Assembly (NCBI GenBank): GCA_036971475.1
Contig: JBAIZL010000376.1
Coordinates: 10,024,501 to 10,088,500, forward strand
DNA from: Prosapia bicincta
Taxonomy: Eukaryota > Arthropoda > Insecta > Hemiptera > Cercopidae
Direction: 5' to 3'
DNA: 64,000 nucleotides
Under the pieces are notes generated by a model, which made no database searches, was not told the DNA's origin, and was given only the letters and a program-made list of their open reading frames with translations. Of the stretch, positions 1 through 14,292 are shown piece by piece (position 1 is the first letter of the stretch; every line of letters begins with the position of its first letter). The position numbers and the translations under genes are program-made.

Positions 1-3000
1 TAGAGAAAATACACATCGTAGTGTAATATGACGACAACCACAGTCACCATGTTGTCTAATTAGTTGCTTCTTGTTTTCTGAATTTCCAATAATAAACTTA
101 TATATAATCCATAACTTCGAATACTAGCAAAGTTGACACGACTTTAAATTAAAGAACAATCGATCATTCAGTTTCTTCTGAGTCTATAGTGAGCTTTCCA
201 TACTGCAGGAGTAAGTGCTAGGAATAACAGAAAGAGTAACAAAGAGCAAAGCTTCTAGTAAGCTAAAGACAAACAAGAGTTCATACTATAAGTCCATGTT
301 TGGGAAAATGACACCGTCGGGTTGCTGGTGGACCTATCCATGTTTTTATTTAACGTCTCTATAGAAGCTAGTCTTCTACGCGCGTTAATGTATCCTTTAC
401 CGTTACGCATAGTCTTATCTGATTTTTCACTGCGATCTTGTATGTCTTTGTTGTTATTGTTTGTAATTAAACTATTATACACAATATTGCGTTTTTTGTA
501 ATCTTATTTACTGTTAGTCCTATATTACTCTTGAATGTTTCCACTGTGGTACAAGACTTAAAATTCCTTAACCAAAATATTTTAATTTGTCTCTTACTTT
601 AATTTTTAAGCTATTTTCGTGTAATTTTCGTTTGATTGTCTTATCACATATGTTTCATCTTGTATGATTATTAAATCGTTGTTTGCATAGCTGAGTGTGC
701 AGATACGTTTTTTTTGTCATTGTTATTTTCATCTACTCCTACTTTGTTTTCCAGGGTTGAAAGTGTTCTCTAAGAATACTATAAAGAGTATTGGGATGTT
801 TGGAAAGTGCAGGGAACTGTTTTCACTCAGTTCGATATCAGTCACATATTTTTATTTTTGGTCTGATTGCTTCCATGTAGGTTCTGCGCAAGAGTTGTGC
901 CCCAGCTGTCTTAATCGTTTGAATAGAAAGGTTATTGCAATGGGGGCGCTGTGTCCAAGTGGAAATTAAAATCTTTTCGCGTTATTTGGTTAATCCGTCT
1001 AAGCCCAGCTCTTAGGCAGCACAGTAAAAGTAATCAATAATTACGCGCTTCTTGGTTTCAGAATGTTTATTTTTAGATTTACCTTATCTAGCGCATTGTC
1101 TTTTTACGAGAATTAAATCCATGCCATCACTGATAACAGTCATGAATTACGTCATTGCTTTGCGTTATTCGCACAATGCGTCAATTTGTCGTAGTTCCGG
1201 GCGCTTGTACTACGGATTTGAATTGGAATGTATTACACTCGTTCATTCTTCAAAGCTGAGGAATTATATTGAGATCAGCTGCAATATTTTCTGGGATACG
1301 CTTCAGTTCACGTTTACATAAAAACGTTAATTGACTGGGGCGCGCCGTGTAGTCGTAGTAGATGCACTGTAACTAGTAAGAGTTATCAAGAAAACAACCA
1401 AGGTCTTAACGCGGAAACCTACCTCGTATAATGGTGTTTGCTTGTATAAGCTATGAAATGAGACCATTTACAGAGGTCAGAGATGTGAACCCGACTACGA
1501 AGGATTTCGCAGCCCATTACGATGAACAGTGACTAACGGTGTGATAGTCAGTTTTAAATATTTTTTGTACACTGACTATCTAGACTAACCTGTATATCTT
1601 TAACAAAAAAATCCCGGTAAGTAATATTTTGATGAAAATATAACATAAAAAGTTAGGGGCTAAGTAAAACCCTTCCTGGTCTGGGTTCAAGTTAGGCCAC
1701 TATTCAATTTTTTCTAAATTTCACTAAAAAAAGGAGATTACATAAATAGCTAAATATACAGTTAAATTTTTAAGCACAATGTCCAGGTGCAAAATTACTC
1801 ATACCTTGCGAGGAACCTTGACGAACAAATAAACATTTCGTTTTTATCACGAGAAGCAAAATCTTAATTATAAAAAGGTGGTAAGTGCAAAACAATAGTT
1901 GGACATATTTGGCACTGCCTAGTGTTACTGCTTATAAGAGAAATTGTAGTCTACGCGTTTAACCTGGAAAGAAAACTACGAAAGGTTTGAGCTTCAGGAA
2001 AATCGAGTTAAGGTACTTATGATTTTAAAAAGATTAGTGAAATTTTTTTAAATCTCAAAGAGTGAAAGATTCTTTACAAAATTACAACATAAACGTCCTC
2101 AACAATCAAACACCCTTATGGTAGTAAAAACCTTATTTTTGACAGTTTTGAAAAATGAGCTTTTAGTCCAAATCGATCTTTAAAATAAATTAAAATAAAG
2201 CCTGTTTCATCAACAAACAATACTAGAGTTCGAATTTGCCGGTTACAGTGACGTTGGTAAGAGGAGATTCTAGACATTTTTTTAAAAAAATATAATATTT
2301 AGGAGAAAACAGACTTCAGTTTAAAAGTGCAAAATTTAAACTACAATTTTTCAGTGCTATAAAGACGCAAAATGTTATTTTTAGAAGTTCATTTTTGTTT
2401 TAATTTGAGATTTTGAGGACCTGAGTGGGAACACTTGACCGAACAAATTTTCTAGCTTCCCTACTGGTGGAGTTGATACCCATTTCGTATATTTTTTTTT
2501 AAAAGAATTGTAATTTTTATCAAAATATGTGCATAATCACAGAATGCGTCCAAAATTATTGACAAATAATTAAGCAACATGAGACGGATTGGAAATTTGG
2601 ATTTCTTTAAAATAAAAATCGACTCTACACGTTTCAGTTTGAGAGAATAACATGTAAAACGACAACCAGACAGACTGCTCACACCCATTGCGGAGCCCTC
2701 ACTTAAGCTGAAACCCGACCACAAAACGTTCTTTTATCCGTATAGAGACGATCTTCAATCGGGAGTTCAGAGCGATATATTAAAATCCCTCCGAGAACGG
2801 TGACGCATGACGTCACGTTTTACGACTTATCATATTACAATAAAAACAAGCAGATAATTAAATAATAAGAGAGTTTTATGTCGGGAGGGGCGGACCTGAT
2901 TCAGAGTAATTATCCTGGGTTAACGGGCTCATAACATCAGCCAATTAATCCGGCATGGGCTCGTAAAAAGCTTCTGAGAACAGTAAAAACTTTACGGCCT

Positions 3001-3583
3001 ACAATAACGGGCACCACTTTATGAAATTGACTGCTCTCACTTCCCCGACGCTGTTTTTCACTTGTGTTTACACTCTGCGTGTAATATTTTTATGTTCTGG
3101 ATAAACAGGGTGTTTTTTTTTTAAGAAAAGAAAGGAGTTTTTAACGATCGAACAAACTGTACGGATTTAACGGTATTACTACTTACCAGGGACGGTCTGT
3201 TGCATTCGGTTTTTATGTACTCTTGCAAAACATTGTATTGTTCGACGAATTGCTACATACACTTTACACAATTACTACCAATGCTTTATTACTACCACTA
3301 TTTGCACTCTAACCTAACCAAGTAAATTTTAAATTAAATTTTTTTTAATTTACTGATTTTTTCGTTCTTTGAACGCTGATTAGAAATTTCCAGATTTATA
3401 TTGTAAAAATTACTGGAAATATTTAATAAATTTTTAAATTTGAGCATATACTTTTGTTATTAAGAAAACAATAGACTTTTAAAAATTCTTTCTAACCCTT
3501 CGTTGCTACTAACAACAATTGCATTAAAGAAGCCTACGCAAATTTTGTTTTCATACGTGAATTTTTAGTAATCAAACCCCATA
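1..3583. other. Unique AT-rich DNA without a recognisable gene
   Basis: I see no convincing exon, RNA gene or repeat family here. Reading frames are short and mostly lack an ATG start. The only discrete motif I would name is a full palindromic cAMP-response element, TGACGTCA, at 2808-2815. The stretch is probably intronic or intergenic. Confidence 0.6.
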
Positions 3584-3601
3584 AACGGTTTCACAGTATA
3601 G

Positions 3602-3947
3602 GTAAAATTTTATGAGCTGGCACTTGGCTCTTAGGTAGAAATTGTACATTTGTTGTCTATAAAACTCCAGGCACGGTCGTCATCCCTCATTGGGTCCATA
3701 AGTCGCGGTCAACCCGTCCTAACTCTTAGACAATCCTATTAGCAGGTTTCCGTGAACGCCCTATTTACATTTGTTATTTTAGCATACATTAAAACTATTA
3801 ATAAGTAACACAATAATGAGTCAACTCCGAGTCAGCGGAAGTACAAGTCGATGTTTTTTAAATGATCTGTAAACACCTCCCCCTCCCCTCACCCTCGGGC
3901 TCTCGCCAAGACCCGCAGCCTCTAAGTGCCAGCTTATAAAATTTTAC
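3602..3947. mobile_element. Foldback or MITE-like element with 24-bp inverted ends
   Basis: The arm at 3602-3625 (beginning GTAAAATTTTAT, then AGCTGGCACTT after one variable base) is matched in inverted orientation at 3924-3947 with one mismatch. Weaker similarity continues about 15-20 bp outward on both sides. The ~300-bp interior is non-coding and includes a C-rich tract around 3880-3900. This layout is typical of a non-autonomous DNA transposon, but I could not identify a target-site duplication, so the family is unknown and the exact ends are uncertain. Confidence 0.5.
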
Positions 3948-4137
3948 GTATACTTTGGAAACGATCACCAAATTAAACGTCTGTACGGGTTCCTAATCCC
4001 GTAAGAATATTATCCTACCCGAACGGCACTTAGTGTGCGAAGGGAAAGAAAAGGATTACGGATATAGCTAGGGTTGAGCCCCCTGTTACAGGATATAGCG
4101 ATGTATACAATCTACATTGTTGCATGGCTGATGTAGG

Positions 4138-4676
4138 CCTTTTCTTTAAAGGGATTATTAAGTAGAATTGAGTAAAGGATACAACTATCCACTAGTAATC
4201 GAAATAGGTTGAACAACTGCTCTGTGGACCTTCTCTTTAACGGGATTATTAAGTAGAATTGAGTAAAGGATACAACTATCCACTAGTAATCGAAATAGGT
4301 TGAAGAACTGCTGATGTAGCCCTTCTCTTTAACGGGATTATTAGGTAGAACTGAGTAAAGGATACAACTATCCAATAGTAATCGAAATAGGTTAAACAAC
4401 TGCTCTGTGGACGTTCTCTTTAACGGGATTATTAAGTAGAATTGAGTAAAGGATACAACTATCCACTAGTAATCGAAATAGGTTGAACAACTGCTCTGTG
4501 GACCTTCTCTTTAACGGGATTATTAAGTAGAATTGAGTAAAGGATACAACTATCCACTAGTACTCGAAATAGGTTGAACAATTGCTGATGTAGCCCTTCT
4601 CTTTAACGGGATTATTAGGTAGAATTGAGTAAAGGATACAACTATCCACTAGTAATCGAAATAAGGAGAACAACTT
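4138..4676. repeat. 91/92-bp minisatellite, six copies
   Basis: Copies begin at about 4138, 4229, 4321, 4412, 4503 and 4595, a spacing of 91 or 92 bp. Each holds a small hairpin (GGATA, four-base loop, TATCC). Two junction types occur: one contains CTGTGGA, the other GATGTAG and is one base longer. The GATGTAG type recurs 274 bp (three units) apart, at 4321 and 4595, each time followed by the same TTAGGTAG variant. That suggests duplication of a three-unit block. Confidence 0.92.
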
Positions 4677-7600
4677 CCTCGCGTGAGCAGGAGGTGGTTT
4701 ACTTGAGTGGAGAAGAGAGTGTCTATCCGTGACCAGAATATAGTGCTATTATTCGGTATTCGGAAGTTAATGTGCACAAAAGTTTACGCTTTTATGAAAC
4801 TGAAAACAGATGGTTCATTATTGCACTTTATTCGTAGGAAACCCGTCCAATGGTTAGGTTTAGTAATTAATCTTCAGCAACATTTGACGAAATAACAGAA
4901 ACTGTCTAGCGAAACTAGTACAGTGAATCACTGATTATTTCTTAACAATTGGGAAATGTGTGAATTCTGCGCTGAAGTAACAATATAAATCAAATTATAT
5001 ATTTGATTTAAAAAACTGTAGCTCATTGTAAATGGATAATAGCCGTTAGCTTTAGGACGAAAAGCATGTAAGATATTATCGCTTGAGTGCTAAAATATAA
5101 ACAATGCAAGAAAAATATTTTGGAGGACGATATAATTTCAACTTATAAAGACAAATATTTTTTTTTACAGCCAAGAAAAAGGAAATAAATGCATTTAATT
5201 TATCAAACTAATTTAGCAGGCATTGAATTCACAAATAATCACCCCTTAATTACAAACTAACCTCTAACAGGATGAATAATTGATTATCTAGTGGAGAACT
5301 ATTTTACTAAGGAATCGTCCCTTGCTACGCCTCTGAGCCATGACAAGAATCATCCCTGGTACTACAATACAGAAGAGATTAAGACGTTAGGGAGAATAAC
5401 AACACTCGAAGGGAGGGTCTTTACCTTTTAGTAAAGTTACCCTTTATTAGTGCCACAGAGAAGCCTCTTACCCTCTATAAAATGGGTCTATATGAGTTAT
5501 AGAACACTAGAACTCTACAAATGGATTGCTAACAGTTGCCTTCCGTACTTGAAGCTTTGTGAAAAAACTTGTAATTTTTTACTTCCGATATTTTACCCTT
5601 TAAAACATAAAAGTTAACCCTTGATTAAAAAGGATGCTTTTGAGAGAAACCGAGTGAGTGGTTGGTTCAAGCAGAACAAGTGTATACAAGTGACTGTAAA
5701 ACATATGTAAAGTATTTGTTTTGACAAAGACGGGACAGACAGACTTTACACCCCCTCCCCTAAGCTTTACAAGAGCGCCCTCTCTACATGAGGACACTTG
5801 ACGAATAATGAGCGTTCTCTCCCTCCCCCTCCCCCACTCTACTTCCAGCACTACACTAATTATACACCGTCTACTAATTTAACAGACGATTTTCACCCTT
5901 TCGCCTCCACTTTCCTCATAATTAATGGCACTACTGTGCTCCTGCATTTAAAGCTGATTCTTTAAGAGCTCTAGAAGCGCAAACTTTCGTACATGAGCCA
6001 ACGCTATTTCTCTTAAAATTTAATTGCGATAAAAACCGATAGAGATAACATGATTCAATTTTCTTACACAAGGAAACGAATTTAGTCACTCATAATTATA
6101 GACTCGCACTATGTACCAATGTCTGCTTAGTCAACGACAAACATGTTTTATAAAACTATTCTTTGAGCTTAGCTTGCGAGGTTATGTTAAAACAAATAAA
6201 AGACATACACAAGACTCACAAATTTATCATTTATTTATTCGTGCGCGTTTCAATGGCAAAGTCATTATCATTAGTGAGTGTTGCTACTACAAACTCTAAC
6301 TTACAATTAAGGTGAAAGTAAGTACAACTAAGGGAAAATAATATTTTATAAGTTGATAATAAAATTTTTTAAACTTCAGTGTTACAAGTAAAACCTGTAA
6401 TTGCGGCCTAAAAGGACTAAAAAGGTTCGGCTTTTGACGCATTAGTGAGCCGAACCAACTCAAAAAATCAACATGGTCCAATCCCCTACATAACGTTCCC
6501 GCCTCCCTTGGGAATAATTTAAACTCGTCCTTCTGTTTCTCGCACGTACCTACAAATACAACTGACGATGTCAGCCTCCTCTAGGTTCTTATCCTTTACT
6601 ACGATTGTCTCTCAGTCTCTGATCAATAACTCTACTTTCCTTCTTAAATCATTCATTCTAATTCGGTTTTAAATTAGCTGAGTACTTCACAACATTTACC
6701 GTCATAATTCGCAAATTCTCGTTTCCGATTCGATCCCGTATCGTCGCTCCCACCACAGATAGTTTCATTCATTTTTGCACTACTCTCAGTTTCGAGGCGT
6801 TGGCCTTGGTTAGACTCAATGATCCCGTTGCATATGGCATCAACCCCTGACCAAAGTGTATTATTCTTAAACTGTTACATGGCTTTTGAACGTGTCTTAA
6901 TTCTCAGAAGGTTGCTGGTGCCACAGTTATTCGTCTCTAAATGTCGCATTTTATATATTTTCCCTGCCGCCCTATATATAATGCCCAAAGTATGTATATT
7001 TTCTTACCAGTTCTTTTTATGAACGGATATTTAGATGCTTATAGAAAGCTAGATTGGCGTGAAATTAGTTATGGTAAAGTTAATTTTTAGGTTATGTACG
7101 TCGTCAATTGTTATTCTTCTGTGATAAACTTTATAAATGCAGTAATGTAAATACAATGTTTAGTATTAAAAAAGTGTTCAAAAATTCCATCCGCAGCGCC
7201 GTTAAAATATTGACCACGATTTCCCCACATAGTAAGTAGCGGCCAAATATCGAATAGTATATACTTTCTCAATAGTGTTGGAAGTACTGTTCTTAATGAA
7301 CGCATAACAAACACGTTTAACCATATTATGGAAAACACGTCGTGACATTTACGAACAATGAGGAAGGTTTTTTGAAATCACTGTAACAAACGAATTCTAT
7401 GTTTTCAAGTACTGTACACCTAAGGAGATTGGTCATTGTAGTTCTTTTAAACGGTACGTCATGTATTTTCTATTCAATTATCCAAACTCTCCATTATTCA
7501 GACACGCTAGCAATCCGAATAGTCGATAAATACATTGTATCGATCTGTCTTAACTGTGCCTTAGGGTAATAAGAAATATACTCTCTGGATAGTTTGTTAT

Positions 7601-10002
7601 GGTATTTTTTTTTTTTTTTTAATAAAAAAAACTCAAATTCGGGTTATTTGGAAATTACCCGGTAAGAACATTGCACAAGTTTCGGTGTAATAGTTACGGC
7701 GAATTCTTGCGTCTCAGACCATTTAACAGACGGCTGTATAGTGTTCGGTGCTGGGAAAAAGAAAAAGCTTCTACAGCTGACGTTCAAATGTTACTCATTT
7801 TGCAGGCAATAAAGGCCAGAGGTATGTATTATTCATGCTATTTATGACTTCAAGAACAATAACGCTGAAAACATTGTTACAATCCGGCTGCAGGTAATGC
7901 CTGTACGATAAACTCGACGAGGAAACGCAAGCCAGTTGACGTTTTACTGCCTCCTAAATCCATTGTTGTAATGTTACTAAATACTCAATAAAAACCGGAA
8001 GTCGTTATTGGCCAAGTTGAACAAACAAAATGTATAATTATGTACTCAATAGAAACTTTATAGCTCATTAAAGTTGTTAATATTCAAGTAAATATTAATT
8101 TTATACCTAGGTGAAAAATCCTCAAAATATACTTTGTTTGCCGTTTATTCATATTTTTATCAGTAAGAATTACATCATTTTTAAAAGGCACTATGGAGTT
8201 TATTGTAAAGTTTTGACACATGAACGGTAAACGATAAAAAAATAGATGTCTGATTCATCTTTTAAATATTTAGGTTAAGCAGATGATTTTAAAAATAATA
8301 CCAAGTTTTCAATGTGGAATTATTGACGATTGTTGAAAATATTCGTTCTAAAACGATTTGCCAATTACAACCAGTGTTTGTAAACCGTTATAAATGCGTG
8401 TAAATAATAGTAGCTTAAAGCAATAATTAATAAATAGTTATTTAGCCTAAAATTGCCTTATAATTTATTGAAGCCCTGTAAGAAGGTAAGAATATTATAA
8501 TAGAGTTGTTTACCATTTAGTTACGTCGAACCGTTTGTTTTGTTTTCCAACATTTGCAAGTGTCATATCTACCCCGCTGTCGTTATCTAAATTTGACTGA
8601 GCATTCAGCAATTTGAATAAATAATTGGCAAGCAGCACGTGGTAAGCGTAAACACGAAGGTCGGCTAGCACGCCAACCAGTCACGCTCGTATAATGCCGA
8701 CCGGAACCGCACTGAGGGGTTGGACGCCCTTAAATACCCTTTATTAGCTACACTCTTACAAACCCCTTATTTCACAACGTGCTGCCCTTGTTGGGTTAAG
8801 GCGCCGGCAGATAAACAAAAGCTGGCGATTGTTTGCTAAAAATAACAGCTCACCGTCTATTTAGGTCTTTTGATTTTCCCGATACCGTTTCAAATCATAC
8901 ACCAGCACATGGTTCTTAGCCTAATAGAGGTAGAGAGTTTATCATAGATAAACAAACTTCGCTAAACAGCTGCCTTACTCTCGTTTATTCTACATGATTT
9001 ATTCATTTAAAAAAAATCCATTCCCCTGTTGGTCTACTTGTTTTAAATCACGACACAACATTACTCTTTTCCAATGTAATCAAATATTTTCATTTAAACA
9101 CAAATTCTACAGCTGACCTTCACTATTTTCTAATTTATTTTTCCAATCCATTACGGTTTAAGTGTTTAAACCAATATATAACAAACATCACTAACATCAG
9201 CCGTAGTGCCAAAAACTACAGTAATCTCAGACCAACCTTTATTCATTTTCAAGGTCAGGATTCAACTCGTTTCGCATACTATATCTTTTACACATCCACG
9301 CGCCCCGTGCCAAAGTATGGAACTACCGATATACAGATATATTTATTTAGTAATTATTAGTTTCTCACTGGATTTAGTAACCACAGGTGAATAAACTTAT
9401 TTTTGTCGAGAAAATCAAACTATGCCATTCATTTCTAAATTATCTATCGCGATATTTTCATCTTTCGATATATCCTATCTAGCGAGTATTTATGGTGGAC
9501 GTTATTATTATTATTTTGCAATTAACCCCTCAAGTCTATAATTGTCGAATGTAGCAAGTATTGCCGATAATATGACTGGATTAAGGAAGAGAGATAAAAT
9601 ATCACTAGACTCAGACATAAAGAAGGAATGTGCTTCCCACGACCAGGATCGCATCCCTGAGGAAGATAGAAGAAACAAATAGGTAGAGAAGGATAGATGA
9701 AAGAAATGTAGATGGAACAGAGCACACGTCTGTACTACGGTAACGGTAGAGAGACGGACATGCATTCGCTAAATGAAGTCTGGAAGTAAGTAGGTATATT
9801 GCAAATACACTTCCTTCCAGGAACGCTCACCTCCTGTTAATGAAGTTCTGTAAACCACGTTTACACATTTTATAAATGTTACAGTAATTATAAACTAAAA
9901 TTATAAAAAATAAAAAACAATTATACATTATAATTGCAGACCACAGTAAAACAAAAAATAGCAGATTTTTCTGTACTTAAAATCCATAGCCTTGTTTAAA
10001 CA
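4677..10002. other. Unique AT-rich DNA with a poly-T tract
   Basis: Apart from a 16-base poly-T run at 7605-7620 and a short ATT repeat near 9504-9515, nothing stands out. The small open frames lack homology I can recognise, and most do not start with ATG. The stretch is probably intronic or intergenic. Confidence 0.5.
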
Positions 10003-10028
10003 CCCCCCTCTCTCTCTCTATACCTCCA

Positions 10029-10090
<62 letters not shown>
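10003..10090. repeat. (CT)n microsatellite
   Basis: A nearly pure pyrimidine strand. An interrupted left part (CCCCCCTCTCTCTCTC, then a short ATACCTCCATC break) leads into an uninterrupted TC run from about 10033 to 10087. Tracts like this can form triplex DNA. Confidence 0.97.
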
Positions 10091-13000
10091 AGCCAGTATG
10101 ACTATTGTCGTCTACTAAGGATAGGAAATTGTAGTGAATAAAAGTAGAATTAAGATACGGATAACCCCCCCGGTAGAGGACATGGGGAGAGTTTAAGCCA
10201 TCACGTGTGCAAAGTTGCGTACGAGAAGAAGACGTACTCTATAGCGGCGCATAATGAGATATCCCTTCATTACACCCTTTTGTAAGATAAAGGATAAGGT
10301 AGAGTACATGAAATTAGAGGTAGGATTAAAAAAAAAACAGATACAAATTCCATGTATTAAAAATCTGAAGAAATTATGGCAATCCTGGGTAGTGTCGTTC
10401 GTCTGGAAAAGATCTACTTTCAACCTGAGGAAAGAGAGATGACCACCCGCTGACCGGTCGTGTATGGGAATAGATCACACGAACCAAGAGTGAAAATAAC
10501 GAAATAACTCAACGAATACAAAGTTTCTACAAACTTCTGTAACCATATATTACAAATAAGAACATCGAGCTACGTGTCAGACCTATTAAAGTATCATTAG
10601 AGAAGTTGAAACCTTCACGCATAAAAATTTATGCTGTGTCAACCGAATGGCTGTAATTGCCTCTTGTCGAATCTCATCAAATATTGCTAAAGAAAATTTT
10701 GGCTTGGAGTAGTATGAAGCATTTATTTTAAACGCGTGTTCATCTGTGCGTAATGAATATTTTATGCACAGATCCCGTGTAACGGCGGGTTCATCACACC
10801 GCTTTGTGCATTGATCGCCACAATAACAGTGCGGTTAGCTTCTTAAATATTAAAAACCTCTTATTAACTTCTCTGCCATGCCTAGTGTATCATCAAGTGT
10901 CAAACTTATGAATTAATAAGAGAAATATAAATGGCTATGTCGCATAAATAATATCATATGAATAATTGACAAAAAGAAAACTTGAAAGCTTCTTAACTTT
11001 TTCTTGACTCCGCCTCTGTATGATGGAGGGCAGCTCAACCGGCGCGTGCTGTAATATTCATATCCTACAACTTTATGTACTAGCAACCCTAAACGTATTG
11101 ATCCCACGCAAAAAATGGTCACGGACTGCCTTTTATTTGATCAGAATTATATAACCTATTGAATTAAGTTACATATGATCAACACACTAAACTTGTTATA
11201 ACATTTTTTTAAAATCTAATTAGTGACAGTAGCTTAGAACAGTAGAGAATGGTCAATGTTTTTGGCCCTGAAGTATAAAGAAATCTGACCTGTCAGCCAG
11301 CTATCAATACAACTGTTTCGTATTGTAGCTATATAACCTCTCTGTCTCAATATATTTATAGTTTAAAATAAGATTTAAACAAAGCAAATATCTTGCAATA
11401 GAAGGAGTATTTTTTTGTGAAATTTCGAAAAAGGTAGAAAAGCAAAGTCTAGTTAAGTTGCTTATAGAGAAACCTCGTTTTATGTGTGTGAACATAAAGA
11501 TAAAGTGTTTAACTAAAGAAATAACGAACTAATCCTAAAAAGTCTTACCATTTCAAAATAATTTCCTCCTGTTTTATTTTCAAACAAATTGGAATTCCTA
11601 TCAACAACTAGTCTAAATTTAAAAATAAAAAATAAGTTCTTGAATTTAAAACCGTCACCGCTGTTTCACATCTTCTCCAAGCAGAAGACAATGATGAAAA
11701 TCGCCACATAGCTATCGAAAAACGTTCTGTCTCAGGACGTTTTCACAAATTTACAAAATATAAAGTTCGGATAGTCATAAATTAATGTTAAAGTGATTAA
11801 AAAATAAGTTGTATTAAAAGGATCGAGAAAATGTATAAATATTTTCCCACTTGGTCAAATTGAACAAGCACCCCTGTCTTCTGTGATATTTCAGAATTGT
11901 GGTTTCCGTTGGAAGCACCGTAGATCCGATGGAATACCATAATTCCCCCAAAGACTGTAAATAACCGCTCCATCAAACCGACTGGTTTTCACTTTTTAGT
12001 CAACTTCTTTCACCGACGGTACATTTAGTTTCCCATACACAATAAACCTACATCTTTCTATTTGTCTTCGTCTGTCATTTACTAATTTCTAAAACTTTCT
12101 GTCAAACCTTTTGCAGAATAAATATTATTAGAAGACCTCAGTCTTCTTCTACCTTATAAGTTTGTTCCTCCTTAGAAAATACATTAAAATATTTTATTTT
12201 CTGAGTTATCTTTGGACAGCATTTCCGCTAATTTAACAACCCCAATGGTCACGATAATTCCCGATGCTCCTTCAGGTCAGTTGTTGATTCGATTCTGGCA
12301 CGCTACAGTACTCCCCGGGGGCAAACGTCACAATTAGATTTGTTCCCAGTTAGGGGTTCTACTACTGACATACATCCCATCCAGGCGGGCAAATCTGTAA
12401 TGAGGTTTTCCACCCTCAGTGAGGGGGTGAGTCAGCACGGCTTTAGGCCACACTATCACGCCCTCCTTCCTTAGGTCGGTATTAATCAAGGCAGAGAGTT
12501 ACGAATTAAAACTAAATCGGGTTTTGTAATGTAACGCAAATAAGCATGTGGTATATTCATTCGTACGTCAACTGTTGCTAAACAATTTCGCAACATTAAC
12601 AATCATCGTTTAGAAAGCAAACAGCTGACGTAAAATTATTTTTTATCAAAATAAAAGACAATTGGGTACATGGTTCTAGTATATTTACACAAACAGACAC
12701 ACACAATCATGCACGTAAGCACACATGCGCGCAGAGAGAGAGAGAGAGAGAGAATACTTTTAGACTAATCATATCTCTTGAAAATATCTAATTAATGAGC
12801 TTCAGTAAAAACCTTCGTGCATTTTATTGTCCATGGTAATCGATAAAACGTTACTTTTTAGAAAGATTACCAACTGGCCGAACAAATTTATGAAAAACAA
12901 ACTCAGATAAAATGTTTACAATCGTTCTAAGCGATTTTCGCCAGTGTCTACAGTAAGGTTTTCATACATTTACTTATATTAAAAGCGCGTTAATTCTTCT

Positions 13001-13529
13001 AATAAAAACCTTGTTAAAATTACCATACGTTTATTGGAAGCATAATATCAGTCTACAGAAATGAGTAGTAATTTGTTTTACGTAGACAGGCGTTCCGTGT
13101 CTGCTCGGCAATCTTACTTCACCCAACGACTGTCCACTTAATAAGCTGCTCATTTAAAATTGATGTCCAAAAATGACAAAAGTGTACAGAGATATTGTTC
13201 AACAACCAAATTTAAGAAACATATAATTAGCCAAATACTGTACGTTACACATAAGATGTTTTAATACAAATCGAGAACAGAAAATTAACATTCGTAATGC
13301 TATGATACTAATTGCTACTATAATACAATACTAATTACAATAATTTTAAGCGTATAAAAAATTAAGCAATACAAATAAAAGCATGAACTAACCGTAGTAA
13401 TTAAACTGCTGCACGTAGACGAGGGCTTAATAATATTTCTGGTACATATTTAACTAACATTATTGACTTTCCACCTTTTTTCTGAGGCTACACAATCTAC
13501 GGAGTAAAAGGAAAGGGACTAATTCAATA
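10091..13529. other. Unique DNA with a (GA)n tract and a short dispersed repeat
   Basis: There is no gene I can support. A (GA)n run lies at about 12733-12753. A GC-richer patch at about 12309-12410 resembles one at 17904-18025 and is listed separately. Just after it, CACCCTCA and TGAGGGGGTG at about 12411-12429 form a short hairpin. Confidence 0.5.
12309..12410 (+). repeat. Short dispersed repeat, copy A
   Basis: It shares an ordered set of blocks with 17904-18025: CCCCGGGG near the left, TTGTTCCC then TTAGGG in the middle, and CATCC(C/T)AT with AGGCG at the right. Spacing between blocks differs by small indels. The copies look old, and the family is not recognised. Confidence 0.4.
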
Positions 13530-14285
13530 CTGGCAGAATTTCTTTAAATTGCTTCTACTGCTTTTATACTCTCTTAATTTTCTTCTTGTACAACTTTTCA
13601 ATCGTTAATAAAATACATTTTTCACGTTTAAGTACATTTTTTAGAGCTGTAGTGTATGAAAATTGATGTTAATTCAGTTTTTTCAAATATTTATTCAATA
13701 ATTAAACAAATTTGGAGAACTAGGCCGGATTCGAACTGAGTATCGTCATGTCCAAAGTCCAGCGCTTTTGGCACTGAGCCAACTTTCCCATAGCTAGAGT
13801 GTAGCCAACTTTTTAAAGATTTATATGAATTTTGCTTTTGCTCCTATCTGGTTGTCGTCGAAACCCTCCATTGCACAGCCTTAAAATGGCGCCATGGTTA
13901 CCACACTAAATTATATCATAAATAATGCTCAATGAATAAAAATGAATGAAAAGAATAAAATAAACAAACTGGATTAACGGTATCGAAACTTGCTTCCCAA
14001 ACGGACAATGTGAAAGGAAAGTAAAAAGAAAGTAGGTACAACACAATGCAGGCGACGAAAAAAAGAAAGCCTATATTATAGTAACAAACAAAAATAATAG
14101 TCCTAAACCATACATGGAAAGAAAAATTGCAAGGCAATTTGCTTTCTATTATGTCACTTTATATGATTATTCTGTTATATGTATATACATAAAAGAAACT
14201 AAAATAACATTTTTCTTTGTTGACTTAATTAGGAATTGACTGAGTGGAATAAAAAAATTATTTTATATTACTTGTTTCCTAACTT
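13530..14285 (-). mobile_element. ~770-bp dispersed element with internal tRNA-like module, copy 1
   Basis: It is homologous along its length to 16435-17215 (same strand) and 52725-53515 (opposite strand). In element orientation (minus strand) the order is: a stretch containing CAATTCCTAATTAAGTC; an AT-rich part that reads as an open frame in this copy (14137-13916) and copy 2; a tract with GTTAATCC; a decayed RFX-like box; the tRNA-like module (13790-13724); and a conserved tail containing AAATATTTGAAAAAACTG and TTAACATCAATT. No terminal inverted repeat or transposase was found. The family is unknown. Confidence 0.75.
13724..13790 (-). other. tRNA-like Pol III module inside dispersed element copy 1
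   Basis: On the minus strand an A-box-like TGGCTCAGTGCC (13781-13770) is followed by a B-box-like AGTTCGAATCC (13737-13727), about 32 bp apart. The segment around GCGCTGGACTTTGG resembles the anticodon arm of class II tRNAs (Leu/Ser), but the arms do not pair cleanly. It is therefore a tRNA-derived relic and not a functional tRNA gene. Confidence 0.65.
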
Positions 14286-14292
14286 GAAACAA

